A DNA stretch of 64,000 nt from Mucilaginibacter geliditolerans (GCF_014200495.1 NZ_JACHBY010000009.1:151210-215209), one strand, 5' to 3'. Shown: positions 52,286 to 61,319, numbered from the stretch's first letter. Notes: generated by a model not told the origin, from the sequence alone. A program made the numbers and translations.

Positions 52286-54658
52286 CTATTCGCTCCTTAA
52301 ACTTTTTACCGGGTTGGCAACCGCGGCCTTTATGGCTTGCGCGCTTACGGTCATCAGCGTGATGAGCATAGCACCTGCGCATGATACGATAAATACCCAC
52401 CATGAGATTTCAGTACGATAGTGATATGCTTTTAACCAGTTGTTCAGATAATACCAGGCCAGCGGTGTTGCTATACAGCATGATATCAGCACCAAAAGGA
52501 TAAACTCTTTTGATAGCATCCCCCATAAATTAGCTACCGAGGCGCCCAATACCTTGCGCACACCTATTTCCTTGGTACGCTGCTCGGCCACAAATGATGC
52601 TAGGCCGAATAAGCCAAGCGATGAAATGAATATAGCTAGCACTGCAAAAAATGATGCCAGTTTACCTATACGCTCTTCATCCGAGAATTTTTGGGCATAC
52701 TCATCGTCGGTAAATTTATAAGTGAACGGGCTGCCGGGATTGTAGCGTTTAAATACGCCCCCTATTTTATCGAGCGCAGCTGAAAATGCTACAGTCGGCT
52801 TTATTTTAATGGTAATAACATTGGCCCAATCATAATTCATCATAAACACAGTTGGATCAACCGGCACATAGGGCGAATTCATGATCATATCTGATACCAC
52901 CCCTACAACCGTGTAAGCTTTACCATTAAGCTTTACCGTTTGCCCTACCGGGTTTTTAAAGCCAATAAGCTTAAGCGCGCTTTCATTAAGCACCATGGCA
53001 TTCGTATCGGTAGCAAAAGCTTTCGAAAAATCGCGGCCCTGGGTTACATGCCAGCCAATGGTTTTACCAAAATCATGGGTAACGGCAATAGTCCCTAAAA
53101 CAGGGGTAACTGACGGATCTTTACCTGTCCAGTCGAAACCTATCTGGTTTGACCATACACCGGTGGTGGGGCTTGATGATTCTGCCATATTTTCAACAGC
53201 ACCAGTACGGATCAGGTCGTTCCTGATGGCATCGTAATGGCCGACCAGGTCAGGGGTGTTCATCATTACGGTTATCAGTCCTTCGCGCGTATAACCTACG
53301 GGCCTATTTTTCGCAAATTGGATCTGCTTAAATACGATCACTGTGCCTATAATAAGCGTAACCGATATAGTAAATTGCAAAACCACCAATATCTTACGAG
53401 GCAATGCCGAAAAACGCCCGCTGCGGAATGTGCCCTTTAGCACCGCAACCGCATTAAAACCGGATAAATAAAAAGCAGGGTAACTGCCGGACACCACACC
53501 AGTAAATGTTACAAACACTATCGCGGTCAGCCAAAACCACGGGTTTGCAAAAGGCACCTCCATTTGTTTATCGGCCATGATGTTAAAATATGGCAAAAAC
53601 AGCAATACAAGCACAAGAGCAAGCACAAAAGCTATCATAGCCATAATAAGAGATTCGCTTAAAAACTGTATGACTAACTGTTTCCGCACCGAACCAATGG
53701 CCTTGCGTATGCCAACCTCTTTGGCACGTTTCTCGGAGCGGGCAGTACTTAAATTCATAAAGTTGATGCAAGCCAGCAACAACACAAATGCGCCGATAAT
53801 GCCAAATAGCCATACATAGGTAATGCGGCCACCTTTTACTTTTCCATTTTCAAATTCGCTGTAAAGGCGCCATTTATCCATGCCGTGTAACATGAGTCGT
53901 TCGTGACCCTCTTTAAAATGGGTGCCTGCGAGTGGTTCTATTTTAGTCGAAACCGCATCCATATTCACATTAGGGCTCATCTGCACAAACAACTGGAAGC
54001 TATGGTTCCCCCACTGTGTTTGCGAATCCTGTACCCATTTTTCGGTAGTGATATATTTATTCCACGACATCAGGATATGCGTATCATTGAATGCTGAATT
54101 ATGCGGGATATCCTCATAAACACCCCCCACTTTCATATCATATTTACTGTTAACACGGATGGTTTTATTCATAGGATCGGCATCACCAAAAAGCGCCTTT
54201 GCGGTCGACTGACTTATTAATGCTGAAAGCTGATCGTTCAATGCATTGATATTACCTTCAACCATACGCAGGCTCATCATTGATGGGAATACAGGTTGCA
54301 CCCACATACCATCATTTGATATCTTTTTGTCGCCGTTGGCTAATATATAACCAACATTCCACGAGGCAAGCGACATACTTTTAAAATTCGCTCCGTATTT
54401 ATTATGCAATTCGGCGGCCAGCGGCATGGCTACGGCGTCCTGCGTACTCACCTGCCCGTTGAAGTCCAAAGTAGCCCTTACCTGTGCTATATCACTATGG
54501 TTGGTATGGTAATGATTAAAAGTGAGCTCATCCATGAGCCACAAGCCAATCAACATGGCCACCGCCATACCAAAAGCCAAACCAAGAATATTTATCGACG
54601 AATAAACCCTATTCTTCAGCAGGTTACGCCAGGCGATTTTGATAAAGTTCTTAAACAT
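52286..54658 (-). CDS. MacB/FtsX-type ABC transporter permease, no adjacent ATPase
   Basis: A 790-residue paralogue of the protein at 18299-20665, with the same opening (FIKIAWRNLLKNRVYSSINILGLAFGM), two FtsX domains (about 280-400 and 670-785) and the coupling segments RAKEVGIRKAIGS and KEIGVRKVLGAS. The periplasmic domains are more divergent. Again no ATP-binding subunit lies beside it. It may pair with an ATPase encoded elsewhere. It is monocistronic within the block that splits the ribosomal cluster. Confidence 0.86.
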   Translation of the reverse strand: MFKNFIKIAWRNLLKNRVYSSINILGLAFGMAVAMLIGLWLMDELTFNHYHTNHSDIAQVRATLDFNGQVSTQDAVAMPLAAELHNKYGANFKSMSLASWNVGYILANGDKKISNDGMWVQPVFPSMMSLRMVEGNINALNDQLSALISQSTAKALFGDADPMNKTIRVNSKYDMKVGGVYEDIPHNSAFNDTHILMSWNKYITTEKWVQDSQTQWGNHSFQLFVQMSPNVNMDAVSTKIEPLAGTHFKEGHERLMLHGMDKWRLYSEFENGKVKGGRITYVWLFGIIGAFVLLLACINFMNLSTARSEKRAKEVGIRKAIGSVRKQLVIQFLSESLIMAMIAFVLALVLVLLFLPYFNIMADKQMEVPFANPWFWLTAIVFVTFTGVVSGSYPAFYLSGFNAVAVLKGTFRSGRFSALPRKILVVLQFTISVTLIIGTVIVFKQIQFAKNRPVGYTREGLITVMMNTPDLVGHYDAIRNDLIRTGAVENMAESSSPTTGVWSNQIGFDWTGKDPSVTPVLGTIAVTHDFGKTIGWHVTQGRDFSKAFATDTNAMVLNESALKLIGFKNPVGQTVKLNGKAYTVVGVVSDMIMNSPYVPVDPTVFMMNYDWANVITIKIKPTVAFSAALDKIGGVFKRYNPGSPFTYKFTDDEYAQKFSDEERIGKLASFFAVLAIFISSLGLFGLASFVAEQRTKEIGVRKVLGASVANLWGMLSKEFILLVLISCCIATPLAWYYLNNWLKAYHYRTEISWWVFIVSCAGAMLITLMTVSAQAIKAAVANPVKSLRSE

Positions 54659-54857
54659 AATATGATGATCTACAGTTCACGCATCATTACTCCAACACAA
54701 TGCCATAAATACAAGTAATTGACAAACAAATACTTACTTCAATAAAACACAAACAAACCGTTCGTTTTTGATACAGATAGTGTTCGTTTGCGGGATAATA
54801 AACTTCTTAAACTTTAAGTATGTTAAATTAATACGAGCAAGCTTATCCGCCCGGTAT

Positions 54858-54937
54858 AAACTTACGAAGTTTTAAAACGGCGAAGCCCTCAACGAGGCCA
54901 TTAAAAATAGACAATTCGAGTTAAACTTCGTAAGTTT
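54858..54937. repeat. ACTTACGAAGT-type palindrome, copy 3, with interrupted centre
   Basis: AAACTTACGAAGTTTTAAAA (54858-54877) and AAACTTCGTAAGTTT (54923-54937) are the usual arms. They are separated by a 45-nt stretch absent from the other two copies. The remainder of the 54659-55009 gap is AT-rich, with no gene seen. Confidence 0.7.
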
Positions 54938-55009
54938 CATTATTCGTTAGAATTATCTGAATTTTGAAACCTTACTCTGTAAATTCACCCCAACAAGCAT
55001 CCACTCCTC

Positions 55010-55621
55010 ATGCAAAACAACCTGCAACTGCTTTACGGCAATATTGATATTTATTTGTTCGATCAGTTACTGAAAGGCCGGTTTAATGATTGCCATGAAG
55101 TAATTGATATAGGCTGTGGAGGCGGGCGAAATCTGCATTACTTTCTGCAAAATGGCTTTGAGGTTTATGGTATTGATCCGGATGCAAGAGCAATAGAACA
55201 TGTAAAACAATTATCGGCTTTGCTAGCACCTAACAATCCGGAATTAAACTTTGTAGTAGCTGCTGCCGAGCAGCTTCCCTATGTTGATGATTCTTTCGAT
55301 CTGGCTATTTGCAGCGCGATATTACATTTTGCCCGGGATCATGCGCATTTCGATACCATGCTGCGCTCTGTTTGGCGGGTACTGAAACCGGGAGGGTATC
55401 TGTTTGCCCGACTAGCATCAGATATTGGTATTGAAGATTTAGTTACACTAATTGGCGATGGTGTTTATCTATTGCCCGATGGCTCAACACGCTACCTGGT
55501 AAACCAGGAAATGCTATTGCGTTATACAGCTGAACTCGGCGCTGAATTATTTGAGCCGATAAAAACTACCAATGTGCAGAATTTGAGGTGTATGACTACG
55601 TGGTGTTTGAAGAAGAGGTAG
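55010..55621 (+). CDS. Class I SAM-dependent methyltransferase
   Basis: A 203-residue enzyme. The SAM-binding motif I is VIDIGCGGGRNLHYF (about 31-45), motif II includes VYGIDPDARAIEH, and post-I text is VAAAEQLPYVDDSFDLAICSAILHF. It belongs to the methyltransferase type 11 group; substrate is unknown. The N-terminus is short, so the substrate cap is small. It faces the convergent toxin-antitoxin pair across 187 bp. Confidence 0.85.
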   Translation: MQNNLQLLYGNIDIYLFDQLLKGRFNDCHEVIDIGCGGGRNLHYFLQNGFEVYGIDPDARAIEHVKQLSALLAPNNPELNFVVAAAEQLPYVDDSFDLAICSAILHFARDHAHFDTMLRSVWRVLKPGGYLFARLASDIGIEDLVTLIGDGVYLLPDGSTRYLVNQEMLLRYTAELGAELFEPIKTTNVQNLRCMTTWCLKKR

Positions 55622-55640
55622 GATAACTATTGCGTTAGTG

Positions 55641-55716
55641 ATAGTAGCGGATACCGGCCCCGAGCTTAAGGCCTGTGTAGTATGAGCGGATAGCACGGGC
55701 CGGAGGCAACGCCCAA
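55641..55716. other. GC-rich intergenic island, possible repeat fragment
   Basis: The word AGCGGATA occurs at 55646-55653 and 55685-55692. The first is followed by CCGGCCCCGAG and the second by GCACGGGCCGGAGG, so GGCCCC and GGGCC can pair. Composition is clearly GC-richer than the flanks. No coding potential; probably an intergenic repeat or remnant. Confidence 0.35.
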
Positions 55717-55808
55717 ATATCAATAAAGCACAAGTCATCCTAGCTAATTTCTTATCACAAGACTTACTTACGCTAAAATAAATGTTTCACAAGTAGGCCT
55801 TTCTTAAA

Positions 55809-56096
55809 TTATAACATCGGTTCTTGCCTATTGTCCCAAAAGAAAAGTATTTCTATATAAGTATCACCTATTCTATAAAACATTGAACAGCTCTTATGTA
55901 TAAAAGCTTTTCGAACGTTTTCTCTATTATGTACTTGCTGGAAAATTAGAGGAAATTTACTGATTATCTCAGTTACCTTATAAGTACGTTTTCTAAATTC
56001 GTTAACTTCTTTTTCTCCCCACCTAACCTGTATTTGTTGACCGATCGATTCAAAGGTTTCACTTGCCTCATTAGAAAAAATAACATTATAACCCAT
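55809..56096 (-). CDS. ParE/RelE-type toxin
   Basis: A 95-residue toxin-fold protein. The opening MGYNVIFSNEASETFESIGQ, the helix VNEFRKRTYKVTEIISKFP and the C-terminal strands NVRKAFIHKSCSMFYRIGD and YIEILFFWDNRQEP match the ParE/RelE superfamily. Its start overlaps the antitoxin stop (TAATG). Whether it cuts mRNA or poisons gyrase cannot be told, although the 'FFWDNRQEP' ending is ParE-like. It lies between rpsJ and the methyltransferase, in the block that splits the ribosomal cluster. Confidence 0.83.
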   Translation of the reverse strand: MGYNVIFSNEASETFESIGQQIQVRWGEKEVNEFRKRTYKVTEIISKFPLIFQQVHNRENVRKAFIHKSCSMFYRIGDTYIEILFFWDNRQEPML

Positions 56097-56302
56097 TATT
56101 TAACAGGAAACTTCTTCTTAAATTCTTCAAAGGTAACAAATCTGCCTGCTTCAATATCTGCTTGTCCACGGGCTATTCCTTGCAATACATGCTTTGGTAA
56201 TTCAACTTCGTCGTCTTTAACAAAAGAGATTTCCAATGCTTCCAGGAAAGCCTTCATAAACTTTTCCTGTTCGTCTGTGGGATATATTACATAAGCTGCC
56301 AT
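56096..56302 (-). CDS. Antitoxin, DUF2683-like
   Basis: A 68-residue protein with a hydrophobic strand (MAAYVIYPTDEQEKFMKAFL) and a C-terminal segment GQADIEAGRFVTFEEFKKKF that resembles the toxin-neutralising part of DUF2683-type antitoxins found beside ParE/RelE toxins in Bacteroidota. The one-base overlap with the toxin start implies translational coupling. A TAAATTTG element sits only 4 nt before the start codon, so the mRNA could be nearly leaderless. Confidence 0.75.
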   Translation of the reverse strand: MAAYVIYPTDEQEKFMKAFLEALEISFVKDDEVELPKHVLQGIARGQADIEAGRFVTFEEFKKKFPVK

Positions 56303-56306
56303 ATAT

Positions 56307-56314
56307 CAAATTTA
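56307..56314 (-). promoter_or_regulatory. Promoter -7 element of the toxin-antitoxin pair
   Basis: The minus strand reads TAAATTTG. The antitoxin ATG begins 5 nt downstream, at 56302. A TTG-type element at 56334-56332 has a 17-bp spacer, shorter than the usual 19, and lies beside the rpsJ terminator T-tract. Confidence 0.45.
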
Positions 56315-56336
56315 GTTAAAATAAACTTAAACAAAA

Positions 56337-56365
56337 AAAGCCATCCGTAAAACGAATGGCTTTTT
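56337..56365 (-). terminator. Intrinsic terminator after rpsJ
   Basis: On the minus strand AAAAAGCCATTCG/CGGATGGCTTTTT forms a hairpin with one mismatch and TTTTTTTG follows. It lies 23 nt after the rpsJ stop and closes the rpsL-rpsG-fusA-rpsJ unit. Confidence 0.85.
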
Positions 56366-56387
56366 AATATCTGATCTTCCGGTACTA

Positions 56388-56693
56388 TCACACCTTGATC
56401 TCAACTTCAACACCGCTTGGCAATTCAAGCTTCATTAAAGCGTCTACAGTTTTTGAGTTTGAACTGTAGATATCCAATAATCTCTTGTAAGAGCATAATT
56501 GGAATTGCTCACGTGCTTTCTTGTTTACGTGTGGTGAACGTAATACTGTAAAGATTTTCTTTTCAGTTGGTAAGGGAAGTGGTCCGCTTACAACAGCACC
56601 CGTAGGTTTTACTGTTTTTACGATCTTCTCAGCTGATTTATCAACTAAGTTGTAATCGTAAGATTTTAATTTAATCCTGATTCTTTGGCTCAT
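56388..56693 (-). CDS. rpsJ: 30S ribosomal protein S10
   Basis: A 101-residue protein. The start at 56693 gives [20 protein letters not shown], the family start; an in-frame ATG at 56714 would add seven unrelated residues. Conserved segments [30 protein letters not shown] and the C-terminal VEVEIKV are present. It is normally the first gene of the S10 operon, directly before rplC. Here it ends the str unit with its own terminator, and rplC is 11 kb downstream. Confidence 0.95.
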   Translation of the reverse strand: MSQRIRIKLKSYDYNLVDKSAEKIVKTVKPTGAVVSGPLPLPTEKKIFTVLRSPHVNKKAREQFQLCSYKRLLDIYSSNSKTVDALMKLELPSGVEVEIKV

Positions 56694-56760
56694 GTTATTT
56701 GTTTTTGTAACCAACTATAAGAGCTATTATCTATAGTCGATTGATTGTTTATTTGTATTA

Positions 56761-56807
56761 AGTTGATTGAGTAATAAAAGAACTAATCTCCAATCACTCA
56801 ATCAACT
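56761..56807. repeat. Inverted repeat between fusA and rpsJ, loose heptad type
   Basis: AGTTGATTGAGT (56761-56772) pairs perfectly with ACTCAATCAACT (56796-56807). The following words (for example CCAATCA, CTCAATC) recur at 7- or 8-nt spacing, so the phase is less strict than at 38795-38882. Confidence 0.5.
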
Positions 56808-56816
56808 AATCTCTAT

Positions 56817-58928
56817 TTATGCGTTAGCAGCGGCTTTTTTGCCTTTTACTTTTGCAATTACTTCTTCCTGTACGTTACGTGGCGCTTCAGCATAGTGATC
56901 AAACTCCATGGTTGAAGTAGCACGGCCTGAAGTGATGGTACGTAACTGGGTTACATAACCAAACATTTCTGACAATGGTACAGTAGCTTTAATTACCTGT
57001 GCACCTGCACGTGAATCCATACCTAACAGCTGGCCACGACGACGGTTCATGTCACCGATAACATCACCCATGTTTTCTTCAGGGGTAAGGATCTCAATTT
57101 TCATGATCGGCTCAAGCAATACTGGTTTACATTTTGGCAATGCCTCACGGTAAGCCATTTTAGCAGCTAACTCGAATGATAAAGCATCCGAATCGACAGC
57201 GTGGAATGAACCATCTATCAAACGAACTTTTAAGCTTGTTAAAGGGAAACCTGCTAACACACCATTTACCATTGAAGCAGCAAAGCCTTTTTCAACAGAT
57301 GGGATAAACTCACGAGGGATTGAACCACCGCTAATTTCGTTAACAAATTGTAAGCCTTCTTTACCTTCGTCGTTTGGTGAAAGTATTACCTGTATATCAG
57401 CAAACTTACCACGACCACCAGTTTGTTTCTTATATGTTTCGCGGTGTTGTACAGTACCTGTGATAGATTCTTTGTAAGCAACTTGCGGAGCACCCTGGTT
57501 AACTTCTACTTTAAACTCACGTTTTAAGCGGTCCATGATGATATCTAAGTGAAGCTCGCCCATACCTGAAATTACAGTTTGGCCAGTTTCTTCGTCAGAT
57601 TTTACGTGGAAAGTTGGATCTTCTTCGGCCAATTTACCTAAAGCCATACCTAATCTGTCAACGTCAGCCTGAGTTTTAGGCTCAATAGCCAAACCGATAA
57701 CCGGATCAGGGAAATTCATTGACTCAAGAATGATCGGGTGTTTCTCATCACAAAGCGTATCACCAGTTTTAATATCCTTAAAGCCTACTACCGCTGCAAT
57801 ATCACCTGCACCTACGTTAGGTATAGGGTTTTGCTTGTTAGCGTGCATCTGGAATATACGTGAGATACGCTCTTTGTTGTCAGAACGCATGTTGTGGACA
57901 TATGAACCAGCTTCCAAATTACCTGAGTATACACGGATAAAGCACAAACGGCCTACGAAAGGATCGGTGGCAATTTTAAACGCTAATGCTGCAAACGGTT
58001 CTTTTTCTGATGGTTTACGTAATATTTCTTCGCCTGTATCAGGGTTGGTACCAATGATACCTTCAACATCCATAGGTGAAGGCAATAATTCCATCACATA
58101 ATCAAGCATCGTTTGTACACCTTTGTTTTTGAAAGATGAACCGCAAACCATAGGAACGATCTTAGCATCTAAAACTGCTTTACGTAAAGCGTCAAGCACT
58201 TCGCGTTCAGTGATAGTTTCAGGAGCATCGAAGAATTTCTCCATCAGGCTCTCATCATAATCAGCTACTGATTCAAGTAATTTCTCTCTCCACTCAGTTG
58301 CTTCTTCGATCATATCCTCAGGGATAGGCACTTCAGTAAAGGTCATACCTTTATCATGCTCATTCCAAACAATACCTTTCCAGTTAATTAAATCAACAAC
58401 GCCTTTAAAATGCTCTTCAGCACCAATAGGTAATTGCAATGGAACTGCGTTGCTGCCTAACATGCTTTTTACCTGTTTTACAACATTTAAAAAGTCGGCA
58501 CCAGAGCGGTCCATTTTATTAACGAAACCTATACGGGCAACGTTGTAATTATTGGCAAGTCTCCAGTTGGTTTCAGATTGTGGCTCAACACCATCAACTG
58601 CTGAAAACAAGAATACTAAACCATCTAATACACGTAGTGAGCGGTTCACTTCAACAGTGAAATCCACGTGTCCCGGTGTATCAATAATGTTAATGTGGTA
58701 GTTATGGCCACGGTATTTCCAGCCTACAGTTGTAGCAGCAGAGGTAATGGTGATACCACGTTCCTGCTCCTGCGCCATCCAGTCCATCGTAGCCGCACCT
58801 TCGTGTACCTCACCTATTTTGTGGCTAACGCCAGAATAGTAAAGGATACGCTCTGTTGTAGTAGTTTTACCGGCATCAATGTGAGCGGCAATACCTATAT
58901 TTCTTGTATATCTTAGATCTCTTGACAT
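56817..58928 (-). CDS. fusA: Elongation factor G
   Basis: A 703-residue translocation GTPase. The G1 loop [15 protein letters not shown] (15-29), switch II segment [18 protein letters not shown] specificity motif ([10 protein letters not shown]) and domain III-V text ([32 protein letters not shown]) are all intact. The length matches bacterial EF-G1. It lies between rpsG and rpsJ, as usual. The gap after rpsG contains a perfect 12-bp inverted repeat. Confidence 0.97.
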   Translation of the reverse strand: MSRDLRYTRNIGIAAHIDAGKTTTTERILYYSGVSHKIGEVHEGAATMDWMAQEQERGITITSAATTVGWKYRGHNYHINIIDTPGHVDFTVEVNRSLRVLDGLVFLFSAVDGVEPQSETNWRLANNYNVARIGFVNKMDRSGADFLNVVKQVKSMLGSNAVPLQLPIGAEEHFKGVVDLINWKGIVWNEHDKGMTFTEVPIPEDMIEEATEWREKLLESVADYDESLMEKFFDAPETITEREVLDALRKAVLDAKIVPMVCGSSFKNKGVQTMLDYVMELLPSPMDVEGIIGTNPDTGEEILRKPSEKEPFAALAFKIATDPFVGRLCFIRVYSGNLEAGSYVHNMRSDNKERISRIFQMHANKQNPIPNVGAGDIAAVVGFKDIKTGDTLCDEKHPIILESMNFPDPVIGLAIEPKTQADVDRLGMALGKLAEEDPTFHVKSDEETGQTVISGMGELHLDIIMDRLKREFKVEVNQGAPQVAYKESITGTVQHRETYKKQTGGRGKFADIQVILSPNDEGKEGLQFVNEISGGSIPREFIPSVEKGFAASMVNGVLAGFPLTSLKVRLIDGSFHAVDSDALSFELAAKMAYREALPKCKPVLLEPIMKIEILTPEENMGDVIGDMNRRRGQLLGMDSRAGAQVIKATVPLSEMFGYVTQLRTITSGRATSTMEFDHYAEAPRNVQEEVIAKVKGKKAAANA

Positions 58929-58967
58929 CTTTGGTTTTTTTGGATTTCACTAACTCATTTTATAACT

Positions 58968-59030
58968 ACACCGATTATAACGTGTAAACATATATAATCG
59001 GTGTAATCGTATTATTAAATCGGTGTAATC
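58968..59030. repeat. Inverted and direct repeats between rpsG and fusA
   Basis: ACACCGATTATA (58968-58979) pairs perfectly with TATAATCGGTGT (58993-59004). AATCGGTGTAATC is then repeated directly at 58996-59008 and 59018-59030. Confidence 0.6.
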
Positions 59031-59037
59031 TAATTTA

Positions 59038-59505
59038 TTAGAAACGGAAATGTGAGAACGCTTTGTTAGCCTCAGCCATTTTGTGCGTATCTTCTTTCTT
59101 CTTCACTGCTGCACCTTCACCTTTAGCTGCTGAGATGATCTCACCTGCTAATTTCTCCATCATGGTTTTTTCACCACGACGACGTGCATAGCTGATCAAC
59201 CATTTCATACCTAAAGCTATTTTACGCTCAGGACGAACTTCAGTTGGCACCTGGAAGTTTGCACCACCTACACGGCGGCTTTTAACTTCAACAGCTGGCA
59301 TTACATTATTTAAAGCTTTTTTCCAGGTATCTAACCCGTTTTCGCTTGTTTTTTTCTCAACTATTTCAACTGCGTTGTAAAATATAGCGTACGCGGTAGA
59401 TTTTTTACCATCATACATCATGTTATTTACAAACCTTGTTACCAAAGTATCATTGAACTTTGGATCAGGAAGGATAATTCTCTTTTTTGGTTTTGACTTT
59501 CTCAT
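59038..59505 (-). CDS. rpsG: 30S ribosomal protein S7
   Basis: A 155-residue head protein that starts 16S 3'-domain assembly. [19 protein letters not shown], then [21 protein letters not shown] and the C-terminal [25 protein letters not shown] are conserved. It lies 19 nt after rpsL. Confidence 0.97.
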   Translation of the reverse strand: MRKSKPKKRIILPDPKFNDTLVTRFVNNMMYDGKKSTAYAIFYNAVEIVEKKTSENGLDTWKKALNNVMPAVEVKSRRVGGANFQVPTEVRPERKIALGMKWLISYARRRGEKTMMEKLAGEIISAAKGEGAAVKKKEDTHKMAEANKAFSHFRF

Positions 59506-59524
59506 TGCTATCTATCCTCCTTAA

Positions 59525-59938
59525 TTATTTCTTTTTACCTTTAGTTGGAGCCGCTGCTACTTGTCCTGGTTTAGGGCGTTTAGTACCGTATTTTGAACGG
59601 CGCTGATTACGACCGGCAACACCTGAAGTATCTAACGCGCCACGGATGATGTGGTAACGTACACCTGGTAAGTCTTTAACACGACCACCACGGATCAATA
59701 CAATTGAGTGTTCCTGCAAGTTGTGACCTTCGCCAGGGATATAAGCGTTAACTTCTTTTCCGTTGGTTAAGCGCACACGTGCAACTTTACGCATTGCTGA
59801 GTTTGGTTTTTTAGGGGTAGTGGTATACACGCGTGTGCATACGCCTCTTCGCTGTGGACAGCTGTCCAACGCTGGTGACTTACTCTTGTCAACCAGAGCT
59901 ACTCTACCTTTTCTAACTAATTGCTGAATAGTAGGCAT
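59525..59938 (-). CDS. rpsL: 30S ribosomal protein S12
   Basis: A 137-residue decoding-centre protein. [16 protein letters not shown] (40-55) and [17 protein letters not shown] hold the conserved lysines (K43/K44 and the later VKDLPG lysine) where streptomycin-resistance changes usually occur; both are unaltered. The C-terminal tail [18 protein letters not shown] is about 12 residues longer than E. coli S12. First gene of the str unit, with its promoter just upstream. Confidence 0.97.
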   Translation of the reverse strand: MPTIQQLVRKGRVALVDKSKSPALDSCPQRRGVCTRVYTTTPKKPNSAMRKVARVRLTNGKEVNAYIPGEGHNLQEHSIVLIRGGRVKDLPGVRYHIIRGALDTSGVAGRNQRRSKYGTKRPKPGQVAAAPTKGKKK

Positions 59939-59983
59939 TTTTCCTTTTTTGTAATTACAGTTTTATCCTTATTTTAAGGACTG

Positions 59984-60014
59984 CAAAGGTAGGTACAATT
60001 TTTCTGATATTCAA
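59984..60014 (-). promoter_or_regulatory. Promoter of the rpsL-rpsG-fusA-rpsJ unit
   Basis: The minus strand shows TTG at 60014-60012, a 20-bp spacer and TACCTTTG at 59991-59984, a full consensus promoter. Transcription would start about 59977, some 40 nt before the rpsL start. Confidence 0.8.
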
Positions 60015-60111
60015 ATGCTAACAGAATTATTTTTACTGATGGTTAAGCAGTTAGAAATGTGGTGGGTTATATAGCCACATCAAATACCCATTGCAAAGAA
60101 TGAAATAACTT

Positions 60112-60852
60112 TTATGTAGATTTAGGCGGAAGAAGTAATCGAACTTTAGTATCACCCGGTTCAAGTCCATATCTTCTGTCACCTCGTAAATAAATTGAAG
60201 GCAAATGAACCCTATCTAACGATTCATTAAATATTGCATTATAAACTGTTGCTTCGTTTGGATAGCTATAAGGTGTTTGTAAATCTTTAATATAAAAACT
60301 ACATAGCTTGAATGGAATGAATTTATAGTCAACAAATTGCTTATTAATCGCTGTTTGCAAGTAATTAAAGCCATTTTCAAATTCCTTATGTGGAGAAACC
60401 GTTATTACGTTAATAGCATGATAATGCAGATCAAATTCTCCCATGGCTTTTTTATCGAGAACGAATGTTTCATCTACTCCATATATAGTATAGAAGTTTC
60501 CGAGCCAGCTAACATTGAAAATTAATTTCTTTTTTCTTATTAGCACCTTATCTTCATGTTTTTCTAATAGTAATTCACCACCATACGAAGTTTGATGCGC
60601 AAAACCACAATTATGTATCTTACTCTTGAAACCCTTGGGTAAGCTTTTAAGAAATGATCTCCATGGCGCTATATAGGCATTATAGTGTGTCATGTGCTGC
60701 CCAATGGTATTATCCAAATTAATAATACCGGGATAACTTTTGTAACCCTCAGAATTTACTTCTAACCCTACTGGGTAATATTCCTTAATAGTATTTGCAA
60801 TTTCCGAAATCTGTTGATTCTGTGGATGAGTTAATGAAAGATAAAGCTTCAT
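60112..60852 (-). CDS. Protein of unknown function
   Basis: A 246-residue cytosolic protein I do not recognise. There is no signal peptide or membrane segment. Notable text includes PGIINLDNTIGQHMTHYNAYIAPWRSFLKSLP, IHNCGFAHQTSYGGELLLEKHEDKVLIRKKK and a C-terminal proline/arginine-rich portion RGDRRYGLEPGDTKVRLLLPP. The codon use and AT content look different from the ribosomal genes next door, which suits a recent acquisition. It takes the place upstream of rpsL where many Bacteroidota carry rpoC. Confidence 0.5.
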   Translation of the reverse strand: MKLYLSLTHPQNQQISEIANTIKEYYPVGLEVNSEGYKSYPGIINLDNTIGQHMTHYNAYIAPWRSFLKSLPKGFKSKIHNCGFAHQTSYGGELLLEKHEDKVLIRKKKLIFNVSWLGNFYTIYGVDETFVLDKKAMGEFDLHYHAINVITVSPHKEFENGFNYLQTAINKQFVDYKFIPFKLCSFYIKDLQTPYSYPNEATVYNAIFNESLDRVHLPSIYLRGDRRYGLEPGDTKVRLLLPPKST

Positions 60853-61046
60853 TTATTGAGTATTAGGTTACATTTAAAAGTAGCTATAATTTCTTCTATT
60901 GCGCTAATAAAGCGCAATGAAAATCACCAAAATCTTACCAATCAAAAAAATCAGCGGTACAAAAAAGAGCCCCGGTAAAACCGGAGCTCTTACACACTCA
61001 CTCACCCTCACTTAATCACACACACTCACACTGACAATTATCTTTT
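60853..61046. other. Intergenic stretch with terminator and low-complexity CA-rich tract
   Basis: Besides the terminator at 60965-60991 there is a CA/TCA-rich tract (60992-61034, words CACACTCA, CTCACTCAC). No coding potential was seen. Confidence 0.45.
60965..60991 (-). terminator. Intrinsic terminator after the small lipoprotein gene
   Basis: On the minus strand AAGAGCTCCGG pairs with CCGGGGCTCTT with one mismatch, and TTTTTTG follows. It lies about 55 nt after the 40-residue lipoprotein stop. Confidence 0.8.
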
Positions 61047-61169
61047 TTAATACCCGCGATAGTTATGGTAGTGGTGCGGATGGCCATAACCATACCCTAC
61101 ATAGCAACCTGAGGTTACTGAAACAAATGCGGCTATTATTAATGCGTATCCAAAAAATCTCCTTTTCAT
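61047..61169 (-). CDS. Tiny lipoprotein with His/Tyr/Gly-rich tail
   Basis: A 40-residue protein. It opens MKRRFFGYALIIAAFVSVTS, has a lipobox SVTSGC with C22 as acylation site, and the mature part is only 19 residues: YVGYGYGHPHHYHNYRGY-like text. The tail with H, Y and G could bind metal, but no function is known. It is closed by a terminator on the minus strand. The start is the only one that gives a signal peptide. Small proteins of this kind recur in Sphingobacteriaceae. Confidence 0.65.
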   Translation of the reverse strand: MKRRFFGYALIIAAFVSVTSGCYVGYGYGHPHHYHNYRGY

Positions 61170-61277
61170 AATCGTAAATTTTAAATGTCAACATCCTGAA
61201 TAACGGGTGTTTAGTTATTGGATACATTATAAATGAAAAGGATTAACCGGGCTCTAAATATTTGTTCCGATCCCAAC

Positions 61278-61314
61278 AAAAAAGCCTTTATTACTGAACA
61301 ATAAAGGCTTTTTT
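61278..61314. terminator. Bidirectional intrinsic terminator
   Basis: AAAAAAGCCTTTATT (61278-61292) and AATAAAGGCTTTTTT (61300-61314) are perfect complements with a 7-nt loop. On the minus strand it follows the proline-rich lipoprotein gene. Confidence 0.88.
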
Positions 61315-61319
61315 ATCAT

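Noticed and set aside
45452..56387. Prophage or integrative element
   Set aside because: No integrase, phage structural genes, attachment-site duplication or tRNA target was seen at either end of the block.
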